Positions 32,195-43,170 of a DNA stretch of 64,000 bases are shown here, piece by piece. The position numbers and the translations under genes were made by a program. The first letter of the stretch is position 1. The number at the start of each line of letters is the position of its first letter. Where the stretch lies: positions 5,146,001-5,210,000 of the forward strand of contig CANTUR010000069.1 in NCBI GenBank assembly GCA_947683625.1, written 5' to 3'. The DNA is from Mallotus nudiflorus (taxonomy: Eukaryota > Streptophyta > Magnoliopsida > Malpighiales > Euphorbiaceae). The notes below the pieces were generated by a model. The model worked only from the letters and a program-made list of their open reading frames with translations. It was not told where the DNA came from and did not search any database.

Positions 32195-33519
32195 TAAGAC
32201 CAATTCCTAATGATGTCTTTGTTTCTTCTTTTGTGGCTCTTCATGTAAAGCTTGAGTCCTCTTGTATCTAGAAAATCCTAGTGGTTCAGTAGCTTGTATC
32301 ATAACCCAAGTCTTGTAATTGTCATCAGTAGCTCTATCAGCATCTGAGTGTATATTTCGCTCAAGAATTCTGTGAGGCCATAAACTCTTGACCCTGTCTA
32401 GGAAATCCTATCTGAGAGGAAAGCCTTCAAAGTCAGTTAGAATAGTGACTATGAATTATGGATGGCCATACTGACAACAAAGTCGGGAAGGAGAAAAGAA
32501 AGTCGAGAAGTGCAACCCTGGGATAGGAACACAGTGATCATACAAGTTGAGGGTCACAAACTTCAGCTTCCACCAAGGGCAAGTCCATGTAATCTCAATA
32601 TCTGTAATGCCTTGTAACCAATCCACCCATTAGTCCATAGTGTGTATGTCCGTCACCTTCAATGGATGAGATTGCAATTGATGGAGCTGATAAGATGAAG
32701 GATTAACAAGAACAACAAGCATGCTCAGCTTCTCTTGTAACCAACTATGAAAAATACAGAAAAATAAAATGAAAGCCCACTAAGTTGAAAACCCAAAAGG
32801 ATGACTTAGGCAAAAGTTAGGGCAAGCCTGCTACGTTGAAAATCCAAAAGGGTGACTTAGGCAAAAGCAAGGCCAAGCCTGCTAAGTTAAAAATTTGAAA
32901 GGATAGCTTAGGCAAAAGTTAAGGCTACGATGATGGGTTTGGAAGTTGTCCAACCCAATAATGGTCTCAGCAAGAATAATTAGCATAGGGTCAAACCTAG
33001 CTTCCTCTTGCTTCAGAATACTCAAAATCCTAGTATCGGCATCTCTGTGTGAAGAGACCAAGAGCAATTGAGCATAAAAGTAGAAAACGACCACTCTAAT
33101 CTAAGTAGCACTATTCTTGCCTTTAGTCTCACATGCAATAATTAAAGAAGACAGATTGATAGTCTTAGAATTGTGGGAAAAAAGATGAATACTAGTGGGG
33201 GCATATTGATGAAAGCAATAAGCCTATCCGGGAATTGCATACCTAAATCAGGCACGACAATAGTAGCAGTAAAGTCCAATGAGCACCCTAGGATAGCAGC
33301 AAACTCCTCAATCATAGGACACAACTCCTGGCCATTAAACCTGAAGACATGATCTTTTGAGCTCGAGAACATTGCAACAACATGCAAGAAATTGTCATTT
33401 ATCTTTAAATGTTGAAAAGATCTTAAGGGCTTCAAAAGAAAAGATCGAAGCCTATTCCAATCATCACCATTAAGGCTCTTGAGAAATTTCTTCATCAATT
33501 GGAGAGAAGCTTGAGTCAT
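32195..33519 (-). pseudogene. Antisense DUF7745-like gene of element A
   Basis: Starts at ATG 33519 on the minus strand (MTQASLQLMKKFLKSLNGDD). The first exon reads LLKPLRSFQHLKINDNFLHV, then HVFRFNGQELCPMIEEFAAILG, the signature of the plant domain DUF7745 (hydrophobic L-[LV]-x-[AV]-x-x-F-[WF]-x-x-x-x-x-[VCF]-F-x-F-x-x-x-[ED]-[LM]-x-P-[TM]-[IL]-EE[FY]). A second conserved block lies at 32920-33094 (YAQLLLVSSHRDAD, LIILAETIIGLDNF). The last exon is at about 32195-32310, with a lysine/arginine-rich end (KSHKRRNKD in the visible reading). Short direct repeats at 32775-32930 lie between. Stops are present. Function unknown; DUF7745 proteins are common near Ty3/gypsy elements of dicots. Has a TATA box of its own at 33566-33577. 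Confidence 0.65.
32770..32935. repeat. Three direct repeats inside the antisense DUF7745 gene
   Basis: Units of about 57 bp with GCCTGCTAAGTTGAAAA, CCAAAAGG and GACTTAGGCAAAAG begin near 32777, 32828 and 32877. They resemble, in reverse, the repeats after the B PMD gene (20875-20980). They probably lie in an intron or a spacer exon. Confidence 0.75.
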
Positions 33520-33565
33520 GATGAGAATGGAGAGAAAGGGATAGTGAAACTAGTTCTTTTGTGAG

Positions 33566-33577
33566 CCTTTTATAAAG
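33566..33577 (-). promoter_or_regulatory. TATA box of the antisense DUF7745 gene
   Basis: Minus strand CTTTATAAAAGG, about 47-58 bp upstream of the ATG at 33519, at a distance normal for plant promoters with a short leader. It is followed by a pyrimidine-rich leader. Confidence 0.6.
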
Positions 33578-33857
33578 AGAGAAGTTGAATTTGGATAGGA
33601 TTGGGCTTCCTCTACTAGATAGAGATAATGGATGATAAATGATAAGGATAAATGGATAGAGATAGAGGATAAATAGCATAATTATCTAATTATCATTATA
33701 CTAATTATATAATTATCTTTATTATCTAAAATATTTATCCATTTAGTTAAAGTCTAATTTAAGGTTAAATTAAGACACAGACTAGTTCAACATAGTACAT
33801 ATAAAAAATACAAAATTCAGAACACAACAGTATGACAGAAAAATCTGATAGCCTAAA
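33578..33857. other. Intergenic region between antisense PMD and DUF7745 genes
   Basis: AT-rich, no coding evidence. It should hold the end of the PMD transcript and the upstream promoter of the DUF7745 gene. A GATAATTAT-rich stretch lies at 33690-33730. Confidence 0.5.
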
Positions 33858-33893
33858 TCAGTCATCCTGAGCTCTAGAATCCGGCCATGGGCT

Positions 33894-33898
33894 CCACC
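33894..33898. repeat. Putative target-site duplication of the solo LTR, left copy
   Basis: CCACC before the LTR; CCATC (35486-35490) after it. One mismatch, consistent with an aged 5-bp duplication. Confidence 0.55.
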
Positions 33899-35485
33899 TG
33901 TTAGTGATATGCACTAGGTCAATCATTTATGATTATGTATTGACTTTCTTATTTTATTAATAAAGAGGTATTTTATTTTCATTTAATTTTATGATAATTA
34001 TATGAATGGTTAATTCTTACTAAGGCCATCAAGTATGTGACTTGATAGTAAAACCCTTAGATTAAAATAAGAGTTCTATTCTAATTATCCCTAGCCTTTT
34101 ATTTATTATATAAATATTAAAGCATTAAGGCTAGTATGATGTTCACTGATGGTTATGTTTTACTAATCATGAATATGAGATATTAAGTCAACTCATAGGT
34201 ACATGATGAGAGATCATGTACTGGATTGACCCACTATGAGAATACTGCATAGATTATTGTCATAAGTATTTCTCATCACAGTAATTTTATTTCAGTCCTT
34301 TGACCTTGAAATCATCATGGATTTCTACATAGCTATTTTATGTTTTGACACATTCTAAAATTGTCTTTAACCAGACGATTAAATAGGATGTTGTTGGATA
34401 TGAAATTAGTTATGTGAGGAATGTGAGTGATTTATCCCTCATTAATATAAGAAAGAAGGAATTTATCCCTCATTAGAAGGAATTTATCCCTCATTAATAT
34501 AAGAAAGATATCTATAGGCCCTTTGATGAGATAGACTGAAGGAAAATGCATGGCCATGCTGAAATGAATTGATAAAGAGTTATCATTTTCAGTCTACTTA
34601 GAATTAAGACATAATATTGAACTATATAAGGATGACATTCTATGCCTTATGTTCAATTAAGATATCATGTGATAAAGGGACGATAAAATTCACTGTAATT
34701 AGGTTATGTTGGATTATTAACTTCACATGACTTGCGTAGTCATAATGTCTTGCTAGAGGCCACTTATGACTTGTAGGCCTAAATAGAGATTTAGGCCTAC
34801 TGCCAATGTTATGTGAACCTACAGGGTTATACACTTAGAACAAGCCCAAAACAATTATGGGTTTAATAAGCCCAAAATAAACTCTATAGAAATAAATATT
34901 TAAAGTGTTTTATTTATTTATTTATTTGTTTATTTATTTAAGATAAATGTTATTTTAAATAAATAAATAAGATATTATTTCTGATTTTTTTAAAACAAAA
35001 TTAGAATATAATAAATGGGAAATTACCAAAAGGTCATTGGTAGGTGAAACCCTAATTTGGAGTGTATAAATATGTTTTATTCTCTAGGGTTTATCTCACT
35101 TGTTTTCCTGCCTCCAAAAATCGTTTTCTCTCTTCTTAGAAAACAAACACAGAGTTTTTCTTTTGTTCTTGATTTGTGAGACAATTAAGAAAGTTGCTAG
35201 CACACACTCTAATCCATTTTTATGAAGGGTTATTTGTATGGATACCTATAGAGGACGCATCTTTTTAGAGATGTCTATATCCGAACAACCAAAGCAAAAA
35301 GCTCAAGGTAAGGTGTCACCGGTGTGAACCTCCTCTCATCCTTCTAGAAAATCTTGCCTCTTCTACATTTTGGTAAGATTCTTAAAACCCTAGATTTAAT
35401 CAAGTAGTCGAATTACATGGATCCAGGTTTGGGAACGTGATAAATTTTTAATTTTTCCGCTATGTTTCTATCACAAAACCTAACA
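33899..35485 (+). mobile_element. Solo copia LTR (K family) inside the antisense PMD gene
   Basis: Begins TGTTAGTGATATGCAC, ends CACAAAACCTAACA; about 1.59 kb with 6-bp inverted ends TGTTAG/CTAACA. Reverse complement of the LTRs of copia element K (54319-55851 and 60077-61572). No internal copia sequence. The PMD exon continues on both sides (HRDDSTRGW before, SPWPDSR after), so this is a clean insertion followed by LTR-LTR recombination. A TATAAATAT-like box (about 35066-35074) lies upstream of its transcribed end. Confidence 0.9.
34431..34510 (+). repeat. Short tandem triplication in the solo LTR
   Basis: GGAATTTATCCCTCATTA or its slightly shortened form occurs three times (34431, 34457, 34479). 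The other LTRs of the family carry a single copy. Confidence 0.8.
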
Positions 35486-37615
35486 CCATCCTCTAGTAGA
35501 GTCATCACGGTGAAAGATGTCCGAAAGTCTGACAAAGGAAGTCCCAGCACTGTAAAGATCAATGCCTGAACCTACAAGCTATCGATGAAGCATCTCAATC
35601 TTGTGCTTCAGACTGCTTGAGTAGCTTTGTACACATAGAAAGCACATCATGTGCATTTCATGCATACATTTACATCTTTATTGTACATATACTTACCCTC
35701 CAACTTTTTGTAACCTGCATAGTGAATAACCTCTGAGATGAGGCGAGTCCATGTAAATACTCCGCCTATGTCCGAGGGACTTATTTTGTAAATTTATTAA
35801 CATTAGTGTCAAGTGTATAGATTATGTAGGAAACAAGTCAGAAAAACTCACATGAGAGGCATCTGTGGGAGAAAAGATAAAAAGCTGAGCATCACTAAAA
35901 TGCATCTGCTGCTCGATTGGAGTTTGAACAGTAGGAGCCTAGTAGAACATGGAACTATCGAGAAGCAAGATATCACCAAGGGTAATGCTCACAAAAGCAC
36001 CATCACGACTAGTCCCAACATGATGAGTATAATGAACAAGACTAGGTCTGGGCTCAGGACTCTCAATATCAGGAACAACATCAGTCTCTGGAGCAATCTC
36101 AGTCTCCTCATCTGCATCAACAGAAGAGCGAACCTCCTTAAACTGTAAAGAGAAGGAGTGATTCATAGGTTCTAGAAGTAGAAGTTGAAATAAGGAGAAA
36201 TTACCTCATTGTTGTTAATGAGAACATGCTCCAAGAGGCTCTTATGGATAAGCTGCTGAAAATATTAAGAACACTCAAGAAAATCTGAGGCAGCATATCC
36301 CTATAATGCATCCCTAAGCTCTGAACCTGCAAGATGTGAGCTGCGGAGCATAGAGGAAAGGATATTAGATGGAATACGACATCGAGAAGGGCCAGAAGAC
36401 CAATGATACACTCACTCCCCTAAATACCACATTAAATAGCCATAGCCAGAGAACAAGATCCTTATAGGCTCAAGGTGAACTACAGCTGCCATGAAATCAT
36501 ATTGCTGGATGTCCTCAACACCCTTTAACCAATCAGAGTTTATCTGCAATTTATGTAAATTAAGTCTAATCTCTATTAAACTATAACATACTAATGATTT
36601 TATTTTTTCTTACCAGATGCCACTTAATAGTGTTTAGCTGATCACGATACATCGACAAAGTATTTTTATTACGAGCAAGGTAGGAAGAACCACATCTCAT
36701 CATTAGAGGAAAGGTCCTATCAAAATGGATAGCATCAAAGCCTCGAATCAGCCCGATCTCTATGCTTCAGATCTGGAAGAAAGAGAACATATCAAGAAAA
36801 GGCAAAGAAAAGCAAGACTATAAAGATCAAAGGAAGGAGAACATACATGCAAGACATGCCACAAGCCACGCATCATGACAGCACCTCTATAGACAGTGTC
36901 CAGTTTGTAGTAAATATAAGTGAGTGTAGTAGATCCCTAATCTAGTGTGGCAACTCGATCCAAGTTATGAAGAGGACCAAATAGAGCAATATTGACCTCA
37001 TGACTGGTCTCACAAAAGAGGGTTGTGCCTAATAATATCAAAAGGAAACACCTCACCTAATGGACAATTTAATGAGGAGTAGGAAGGCGTCTAAATCCCT
37101 CAACTAAGGATGAAAGAAGAACATTCTTTCAATTCTTCCACACTGGAGCAAACCCAATCAAATCTTGCACGTATTGACTCCGTGCATGCTCTGGAAGACT
37201 ACAATAGCTGACGTCAAATGGAATGGGGGATCCTCCGAAAGCAATCCCAATGATAGTAAAGAAACTTATAGGTGAAATAGTAAGCTCACCCACACGAGTA
37301 TAAAAAGTGTGGGTAGGATCCATCCATCGCTTGATCAAAGTGAACAAAGAGTAACAGTCAGACCAGCCTAGAATAGTTGGAAGTACAGTAATGAAATGCC
37401 TGAATCTGAAGGCCCAAATCAAATGTGTCACCTACTCCGGCAATCCATGAAATAATTCCTGAGCTAGATTGAAATAGCCCATGAACTTCATCGGATGCTA
37501 GTTCAATTTCAAAATAATAATTCATTAATTGAAAGATTAATTAATCAAAGAATTTAAATTGAAGGATTTGATTAGTTAATTAATTAATTAATTGACCCAA
37601 AAAAATTTAGAGCTG

Positions 37616-37715
37616 ATCAGCAATGTAGATTGATGACCGATAATCTATAATGTCGATTGGCATTCCAGATATTCCCTAGTCGATAAAAAATCTAGAATTT
37701 CGACTGGAATTCTAG
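37616..37715. repeat. Palindromic motif cluster in intron 1 of the PMD gene (A)
   Basis: GAGCTGATCAGCA, GATGACCGATAATC, AATGTCGATTGGCATT (about 37660) and TCTAGAATTTCGACTGGAATTCTAGA (longer, 37691-37715). Same motif type as in B intron 1 and in the LTRs, but more decayed. Confidence 0.65.
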
Positions 37716-38183
37716 ACATCCGATCCATTATACAGACACCCATGAGCTGAATTTCACATTTTCAGAGCTTAATTTCAATTTTATCATGCATTTTCATTTC
37801 TGACTAATATACATGACAATCTCTACTCTGAAACTAGCTCTAATTACTAATTGTACAGGTGATATTTTTGCAAAAAAAGTTACATCATTACCCACATCTC
37901 TACACCTATGGGTGTGTAAATAAGTCAAAGGAAAGATAGTTGAGTCTTCTCAAAGTCTAAGATCATTATGAGGAAAATGAGGAGGTAGAATCCTCTGACA
38001 TTCTGAAGTCTCAACTCTCTCATGTTGTCTGTGTGATGAGGAGGCCATAGGATCAGACGGATTGCAAATTAGACGTCAAATGATGAAGAAATTAAGGAAA
38101 GAAAATCAATGAAAAGAAAGAAAATAAAAGGAAAGGAAAATGAAGAAAGGAGATAATGGAATGTTACATGCAAAAAAGGAAAA

Positions 38184-38191
38184 TATATATA
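38184..38191 (-). promoter_or_regulatory. TATA box of the antisense PMD gene (A)
   Basis: Minus strand CTTTATATATATTTTCC covers this site, about 135 bp upstream of the ATG at 38048. It is followed by a long pyrimidine-rich leader as in the B copy. Confidence 0.5.
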
Positions 38192-38482
38192 AAGTGGAAA
38201 ATATCCACTTTGGTCCTTATATATGGATCCAAGTTCTTTCATTGCAATTTGGTCCATAATTGCATTATAATTAGGAACATGTTCCTAATTAAATCATGAC
38301 ATTCTTCAAATTAATAATTCATTGAATTATTAAAACTACATAATCAATCTATGATTCTGAATTTCCTGTCAAGTACAGAATACAGAAAAAGATTACACAA
38401 TTCATTTTTTGCATTTTACATACATCATTTCAATCAAAGGATTCATATGCTGCATAGTAGCTATGATATGAATTTCAAATGA

Positions 38483-39022
38483 TTATGTTATGTGCTGCAT
38501 AGTAGTCATAACCTTCATTATGTTATGTATTGCATAACAGTTATGACATAAACTTTCAAATTCATCAGTGCTAAAAGTTCCATAGGAACTATAGCAGATT
38601 TTCAATTCAACTTCACTAGACGTCCCACAGGGAATATAGTGAACATCGTTAAACATCCTACAAAGAATAAAATGAAATTCATCAGTGCTAGACGTTCCAC
38701 AGGAACTATAGCAAGTTTTCAATTTATCATCACTAGACATTCCATAGGGAATATAATGTACATCGTTAGACATCCCACAGGGAATATAACAAAATTCATT
38801 AGTGCTAGATGTTCCATAAGAACTATAACAAGTTTTTAATTTATCATCACTAGACATCCCATAGGGAATATAGTGTGCATTGTTAGATGTCCCATAGGGA
38901 ATATAACAAAATTCATCATTGCTAGACATTTCACAGGAACTATAGCAAGTTTTCAATTTATCATCGCTAAATGTCCCACAAGGAATATAGCAAAACTCAT
39001 TTGCATAAAGTCCACTAGACAT
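38483..39022 (-). repeat. In-frame higher-order tandem repeat (Cys/Tyr-rich), element A
   Basis: An uninterrupted minus-strand frame of 179 codons made of 39-residue superunits, each of three related subunits: CYSSxGTSSTDEF, CYIPCGMSNDVH and YIPYGMSSDDKLKT. At DNA level the superunit is about 117 bp. It is located between the PMD promoter and the polypurine tract, on the PMD coding strand, as in B. Absence of stops in an otherwise dead element is notable, but the repeat period alone (multiple of three) keeps other frames open too (38639-38839 on +). No signal peptide or known domain. Confidence 0.8.
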
Positions 39023-39177
39023 TCAGTAGGAAATATAGTGAGACTTGTCAAACATTACATCTTGCTCAGCAATTTAGGCATCAATCTATCATTTAGGATA
39101 CAATCCAGTGTCCTAATTCCTTTCTTTCAAAATTGTATGCTTCTATTGCTTTGCCGCAATTTGTCAAGCAAACAGCG

Positions 39178-39190
39178 ACAAAGGGGGGGG
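39178..39190 (+). other. Polypurine tract of element A
   Basis: ACAAAGGGGGGGG followed by CAAC and the LTR start TGTAAG. Plus-strand primer site for reverse transcription. Confidence 0.9.
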
Positions 39191-39194
39191 CAAC

Positions 39195-41365
39195 TGTAAG
39201 CACCCAATTTTAGGATGCAATTGTGCACAATTGCGACGTAAGCCCCTATGATGAAATTTATTCAAAAATTGAACTCAGTTGTCGATCTTCTAGACTCTAA
39301 GGACTAAATTGCAACATTTTTTAGGATTTGATTATAAAGAAGTCAATTTTTCAAGGGTCTTTTGGTAATTAAAAGTTAAAAAAATTAGGATCGGCAATGG
39401 TGTAATGTCGACCGGCACTACACAATGCCAATCGACATTATGTAATGTTGATCGACATTGCACAATGTTGGCGCGCTAAAAGTCCCATTTTTTAATTTTT
39501 TTTTATGGTTTTTTATTTTTTATCGATTTTTTTAGTGTTTTGATAAGTTGAAAATTGAATTTTATTATTATTTTTAAGTGAAAAAGGTTTTGACGCATTC
39601 AAAATGCATAAATAACTTTCAAAATCAAAATTCTTATCAGTTTGTTTTAGAAGAGATGAGCATTCCTACAAATGTGGGAAGTTAGTATACACAAACTCTA
39701 CTTTAAAAAGCAAGGAGTCTGCATGCGTGCGAGGGGGATGGATGAACAAAGACTCTAAAAAAAAATATAGGGACACACAGTGAGAAAAAAAAAAGATGAA
39801 AAAAAGAGAGAAAACATCCAGAGAACTGTGCAACAAAATCCTACTGCGTAAAAAAATCTTAATTTCTTCCGTCCTATCTAAAACTCTAATTTCTTGACAT
39901 CATTCTTTAAAGCTTTGAAAATAACATTTTGTGTTTAGAATGCAATTGAGCCTCTATCCAGAATTAAACAACGAGTCAAAAACAATGGTGACAATCTCAA
40001 TCTAAGGGGCTATCTCAAAGCATATGCGCACCATTCATTTTTTTTCTTTTCTTTCTTTTTGTGATTTTTATTTTATTTTGTTATTGTTTTAATTATTCAA
40101 TTTCACTACTAATCTGATTATTTTTATGTTTTTGTTTTAATGTGTGAATGTGGATTGAGGAGGATACTACTTGTGTTTATATGAACAGAAGGTCTATGGA
40201 ATGTCATGCAAGAACCTGTATTATTTTCTAATAAGAACTTAGGATTCTTATCTTTATTTTGCATTTTAGTATCCTGTGTAGTTATTTTAATTCATGGGTT
40301 TATAATTGTTTAATTTTAATTTTTGTACGTAGTTTGTAATAGCCCTAGTAATGGGAATAGTGAAAGATTTAATTTTCTGCATTTAAAATCAATTAGTAAT
40401 TAGGTTCAATTGGGTAAAAATCAATTAAAATCAATGGTGGCAGTAGCTTAATTTAGGTTTGCATGTAATTGATTTAATGTTTCTAGAAAATCACTAAAAT
40501 GTTTATTTGATCATTTTTTATGTTTTATTTGTTTTGGGTTGGGTTTTTGGGTTTTTATATTATTTTAGGCCCCAAGCCCACGCTTAGGTCTAACTCACTT
40601 TAAATAGGCTTTAAAAAATGGTTTAGGACTTTAAATGATTAAAATCAATTTAGGCCCATTAGGTTAATTAGATTTTAGGCCCACTTAGTTAATTAAAACT
40701 TGTTTAGACTTAGTTCAGCCCACTTAATTTCATTTCTTTTAAAATAAATAGACCTCGGCCCACATTTCGCTTAAAATAAAACCAAGTTAGACTTAGGCCC
40801 ATTAATTTAACTTTCCTTTAAAATTAAATAGACTTAAGCCCATTTTTTAGACAAAGTAAAAGAAATAGATCTAAGCTCACTAATCAATAAAAAAGTAGGC
40901 CCACCTTTAGTCCATTTCTCACTTGTAAATAAAAAATGTAAATTCAGCTAACTTTTTTAATAAAATTAATATAGTTTAGACTTAAGGATGATGCGATCTT
41001 GAGTGCATTTTTTATGTGTAATTTTATTGACTAGATGCCTTAAGGTTAGATGGATGTCAAAATAGGGTTTAATAAAATTGCATGTAATTAGAGAATGAAA
41101 TAATCATCTATAAAATTATTCTAAATGAACACGAGACTAAGAGAAGTTAGTCTTCCATTCCTAGAGCCTCCTGGTTGTGGTGTTAACTTTCTTTTAGAGA
41201 ATCGAGTACCACCCAATCAAATTGTCCCAGTTATTACCCTGGGTGGTGACTCCTCTTCTCCACACTATGACTTTATGATATAGTAGTGTGTTCCCTAAGG
41301 CCCTGATCCTAAACAGTGTCACGGTTGCTAAAATCTTGGATGTGTGCTAAACCCCATCATCTACA
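39195..41365 (+). mobile_element. 3' LTR of element A
   Basis: TGTAAGCACC at 39195 to TCTACA at 41365, co-linear with the 5' LTR. Palindrome array: AATGTCGACCGGCAC (39404), AATGCCAATCGACATT (39424), AATGTTGATCGACATT (39444), AATGTTGGCGCGC (39464), spaced exactly 20 bp. Confidence 0.95.
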
Positions 41366-41370
41366 CAACT
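41366..41370. repeat. Target-site duplication of element A, right copy
   Basis: CAACT, identical to 21948-21952. The integrase of element B resumes directly after it. Confidence 0.95.
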
Positions 41371-42405
41371 CTTAAGGATTTGATCTCTATTTCTATTGGC
41401 AAGACTGCTTCACAACCATATACTAAGGAGAATGGAGTTTGGCCTATAGCAGTTCTAACTGTAGTCCTATATCCCTATAAAGCGAAAGGAAGAAACTTAT
41501 ACCAATCTTTGTAAGTCTTTACCATTTTAAAGAGGATTTTCTTAACATTTTTATCAGTTGCTTCTACCACTCCATTGGCTTGATGACGATATGGTGAAGA
41601 CTTATGATATTCGATCTTGTACATTTGTAATAATTATGTTGTTTCTTCCTAAAATTAGACACCATTATCTATCACAATATGACGTGGAACCCCATACCTA
41701 TAGATAAGGCTTTCTTAATAAACCGTGCCATCTGTTTTGCTTTTATAGCATTGAAGGATTCAGCCTCTACCCATCTAGAGAAGTAATCTATTACCATGAC
41801 TATGTACTTATGCCTATTTGATGTTGTCAGCCTAATTTCTCCTATAATGTCAATTCCCCATATTGCAAAGGGCCAAGGTGACAATAAACTATTTAGCACT
41901 GTAAGAGGTAAGTGGTTAAGATTCCCTTAAATCTGACACTGATGACATTGCCTCACTATTCTGATACAATCCTTTTCCATACTCATCCAATAATACCTTT
42001 GCATGAGTATCTTCTTAGCTAGGATCATCTAGTTCATGTGAGAACCATAAGCTCCTACATGATTCTCTTTTATCACCTCTTCAGCTTCATCTTTCTTGAG
42101 ACATCTAAGCTGCATACCACTCAACATTCTCTTGTACAATACTCCATCATGACTTGCATAGTTGCGTGTGCATATCTCTCTTTTGAGGTCGCTTCATCAG
42201 GATACTTCCTTTCTTTGATAAACCTCTAAATATCATAAAACCATGTCTTCTCTTCAAGCCCTATTTGAACACTCATAATTTGCTCTCCCCCATAACATAG
42301 AGCTCTTGATTTCATGATTGCCAAAGGCTTCATAGTTAATCCCATCGCACTATCCCATATTGAAGAGAGTGTTGCCAATGCATCTACCATCTGATTGTCA
42401 TCTTG
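41371..42405 (-). pseudogene. Element B: archaeal RNase H end and integrase (continues at 21952)
   Basis: Minus strand. From 42405: QMVDALATLSSIWDS (end of the second RNase H), MKPLAIMKSRALCYGG, the integrase zinc region (about 41900-42230) and the core SPWPFAIWGIDIIGEI (first Asp), GHKYIVMVIDYFSRWVEAES and MARFIKKALS (41672-41899). The remaining core and tail are reached only across element A at 21952. Upstream B domains (gag, protease, RT) and its 5' LTR are missing; the sequence switches at about 42405 to the RT of a copia element. Confidence 0.88.
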
Positions 42406-43170
42406 AATTCTCTTTGCATTAACTTAGAAAATTCCTTACATAAGCAATGGTTAGTAGCACTGAAGATAGTATCATCAATATACATTTGCACAATTAGCAA
42501 ATCATTTTTGGATTTCTTTATGAAAAGAGTTGTGTCAATTTTTTCTTTAGAGAAACATTTTTCTAAAAGAAAGTTACTTAATCTTGCATACCAAGCTCTT
42601 GGAGCTTACTTTAATCCATACAATGCTTTAGAAAGTTTAAATATATGATCAGGAAAATCAAAACTTTTAAAACCTAAAGGTTGTTTAACATACACCTCCT
42701 TATCAATAAAACCATTTAAAAATGCACTTTTAACATCCATTTGATAAAGTTTAAAATCCATGTATGATGCAAATACAAGTAACATTCTAATAGCTTCTAA
42801 ACTTGTAATAAGAACAAAGGTTTCTTTATAATCAATGCCTTCCTCTTGATCATAACCTTTAGCTACTAGTCTAGCTTTGTTCCTAGTTATGACACCTAAT
42901 CATTCATCTTATTTCTAAAGATTCATTTGGTGCTTATAATAGGATGATATTTTGGTCTAGGAACCAAGGTCCAAACCTTATTTCTCTCAAATTGATTTAA
43001 TGCTTCTTACATAACAAGGACCTAAAATTCATCACTCAATGCATCATCAATATTTTTAGGCTTAATTTGGGAAATGAAGGCTAAATTTACAATAGATTTT
43101 AGTTTAGATCTAGTAGTTACCCCTTTTTTAGTATCACCTATAATGAGGTTATGAAGATGAGCTTTCTTAA
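42406..43170 (-). pseudogene. Reverse transcriptase of Sirevirus-like copia element C (truncated)
   Basis: Minus strand: GIDYKETFVLITSLEAIRML, FKLYQMDVKSAFLNGFIDKE, SKALYGLK, CFSKEKIDTTLFIKKSK and VQMYIDDTIF (the catalytic YxDD box reads YIDD). It breaks off at KLMQREF near 42406, so the thumb and RNase H are missing. Typical Sirevirus/Maximus wording. An in-frame stop follows YGLK. Confidence 0.88.

Larger units (their letters stand above)
33858..38048 (-). pseudogene. Antisense PMD gene of element A, intron-containing, split by a solo LTR
   Basis: ATG at 38048 (MASSSHRQHERVETSE), stop TGA at 33858-33860 after SPWPDSRAQDD. Exon 1 ends at HTHR with a GTGTAG donor; intron 1 carries palindromes; exon 2 begins near 37497. 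The PMD core is 37129-37431: IKRWMDPTHTFYTRVGELTI, SFFTIIGIAFGGSPIPFD. Exon 2 ends GLWHVLHV with a GTATGTTCT donor and TTTCTTCCAG acceptor (about 36775-36846). Later introns: GTAAGAAA...(about 36545-36614), GTAATTTCT...CTTTACAG (36145-36203) and GTAAGTATATG...(about 35630-35700). The exon at 35939-36166 is acidic (ETEIAPETDVVPDIESPEP). In-frame stops in exons 1 and 2. The solo copia LTR splits the last exon. Confidence 0.78.
21953..41365 (+). mobile_element. Tat-lineage Ty3/gypsy retrotransposon A, structurally complete, 19.4 kb
   Basis: Bounded by two LTRs of about 2.19 and 2.17 kb (TGTAA...TCTACA) and a CAACT duplication. Contents in order: tRNA-Arg-type primer site, gag, protease, G-patch, RT, RNase H, archaeal-type RNase H, integrase, tail-to-tail repeats, antisense DUF7745 gene, antisense PMD gene, Cys/Tyr repeat, polypurine tract. 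The second RNase H, the absence of an integrase chromodomain and the great size place it in Tat/Ogre. It is inserted into element B and itself holds a solo copia LTR. Dead by many stops, but the domain order is intact. Confidence 0.93.

Noticed and set aside
34640..34834. Minus-strand frame of 64 codons
   Set aside because: Inside the solo LTR; related LTRs do not keep it open.
38483..39022. CRISPR-like array of short repeats
   Set aside because: Units are contiguous and imperfect with no unique spacers, and the region is the 3' part of a plant retrotransposon.
42403..42648. + strand frame of 81 codons
   Set aside because: Complement of the copia RT; the minus strand gives the conserved motifs.
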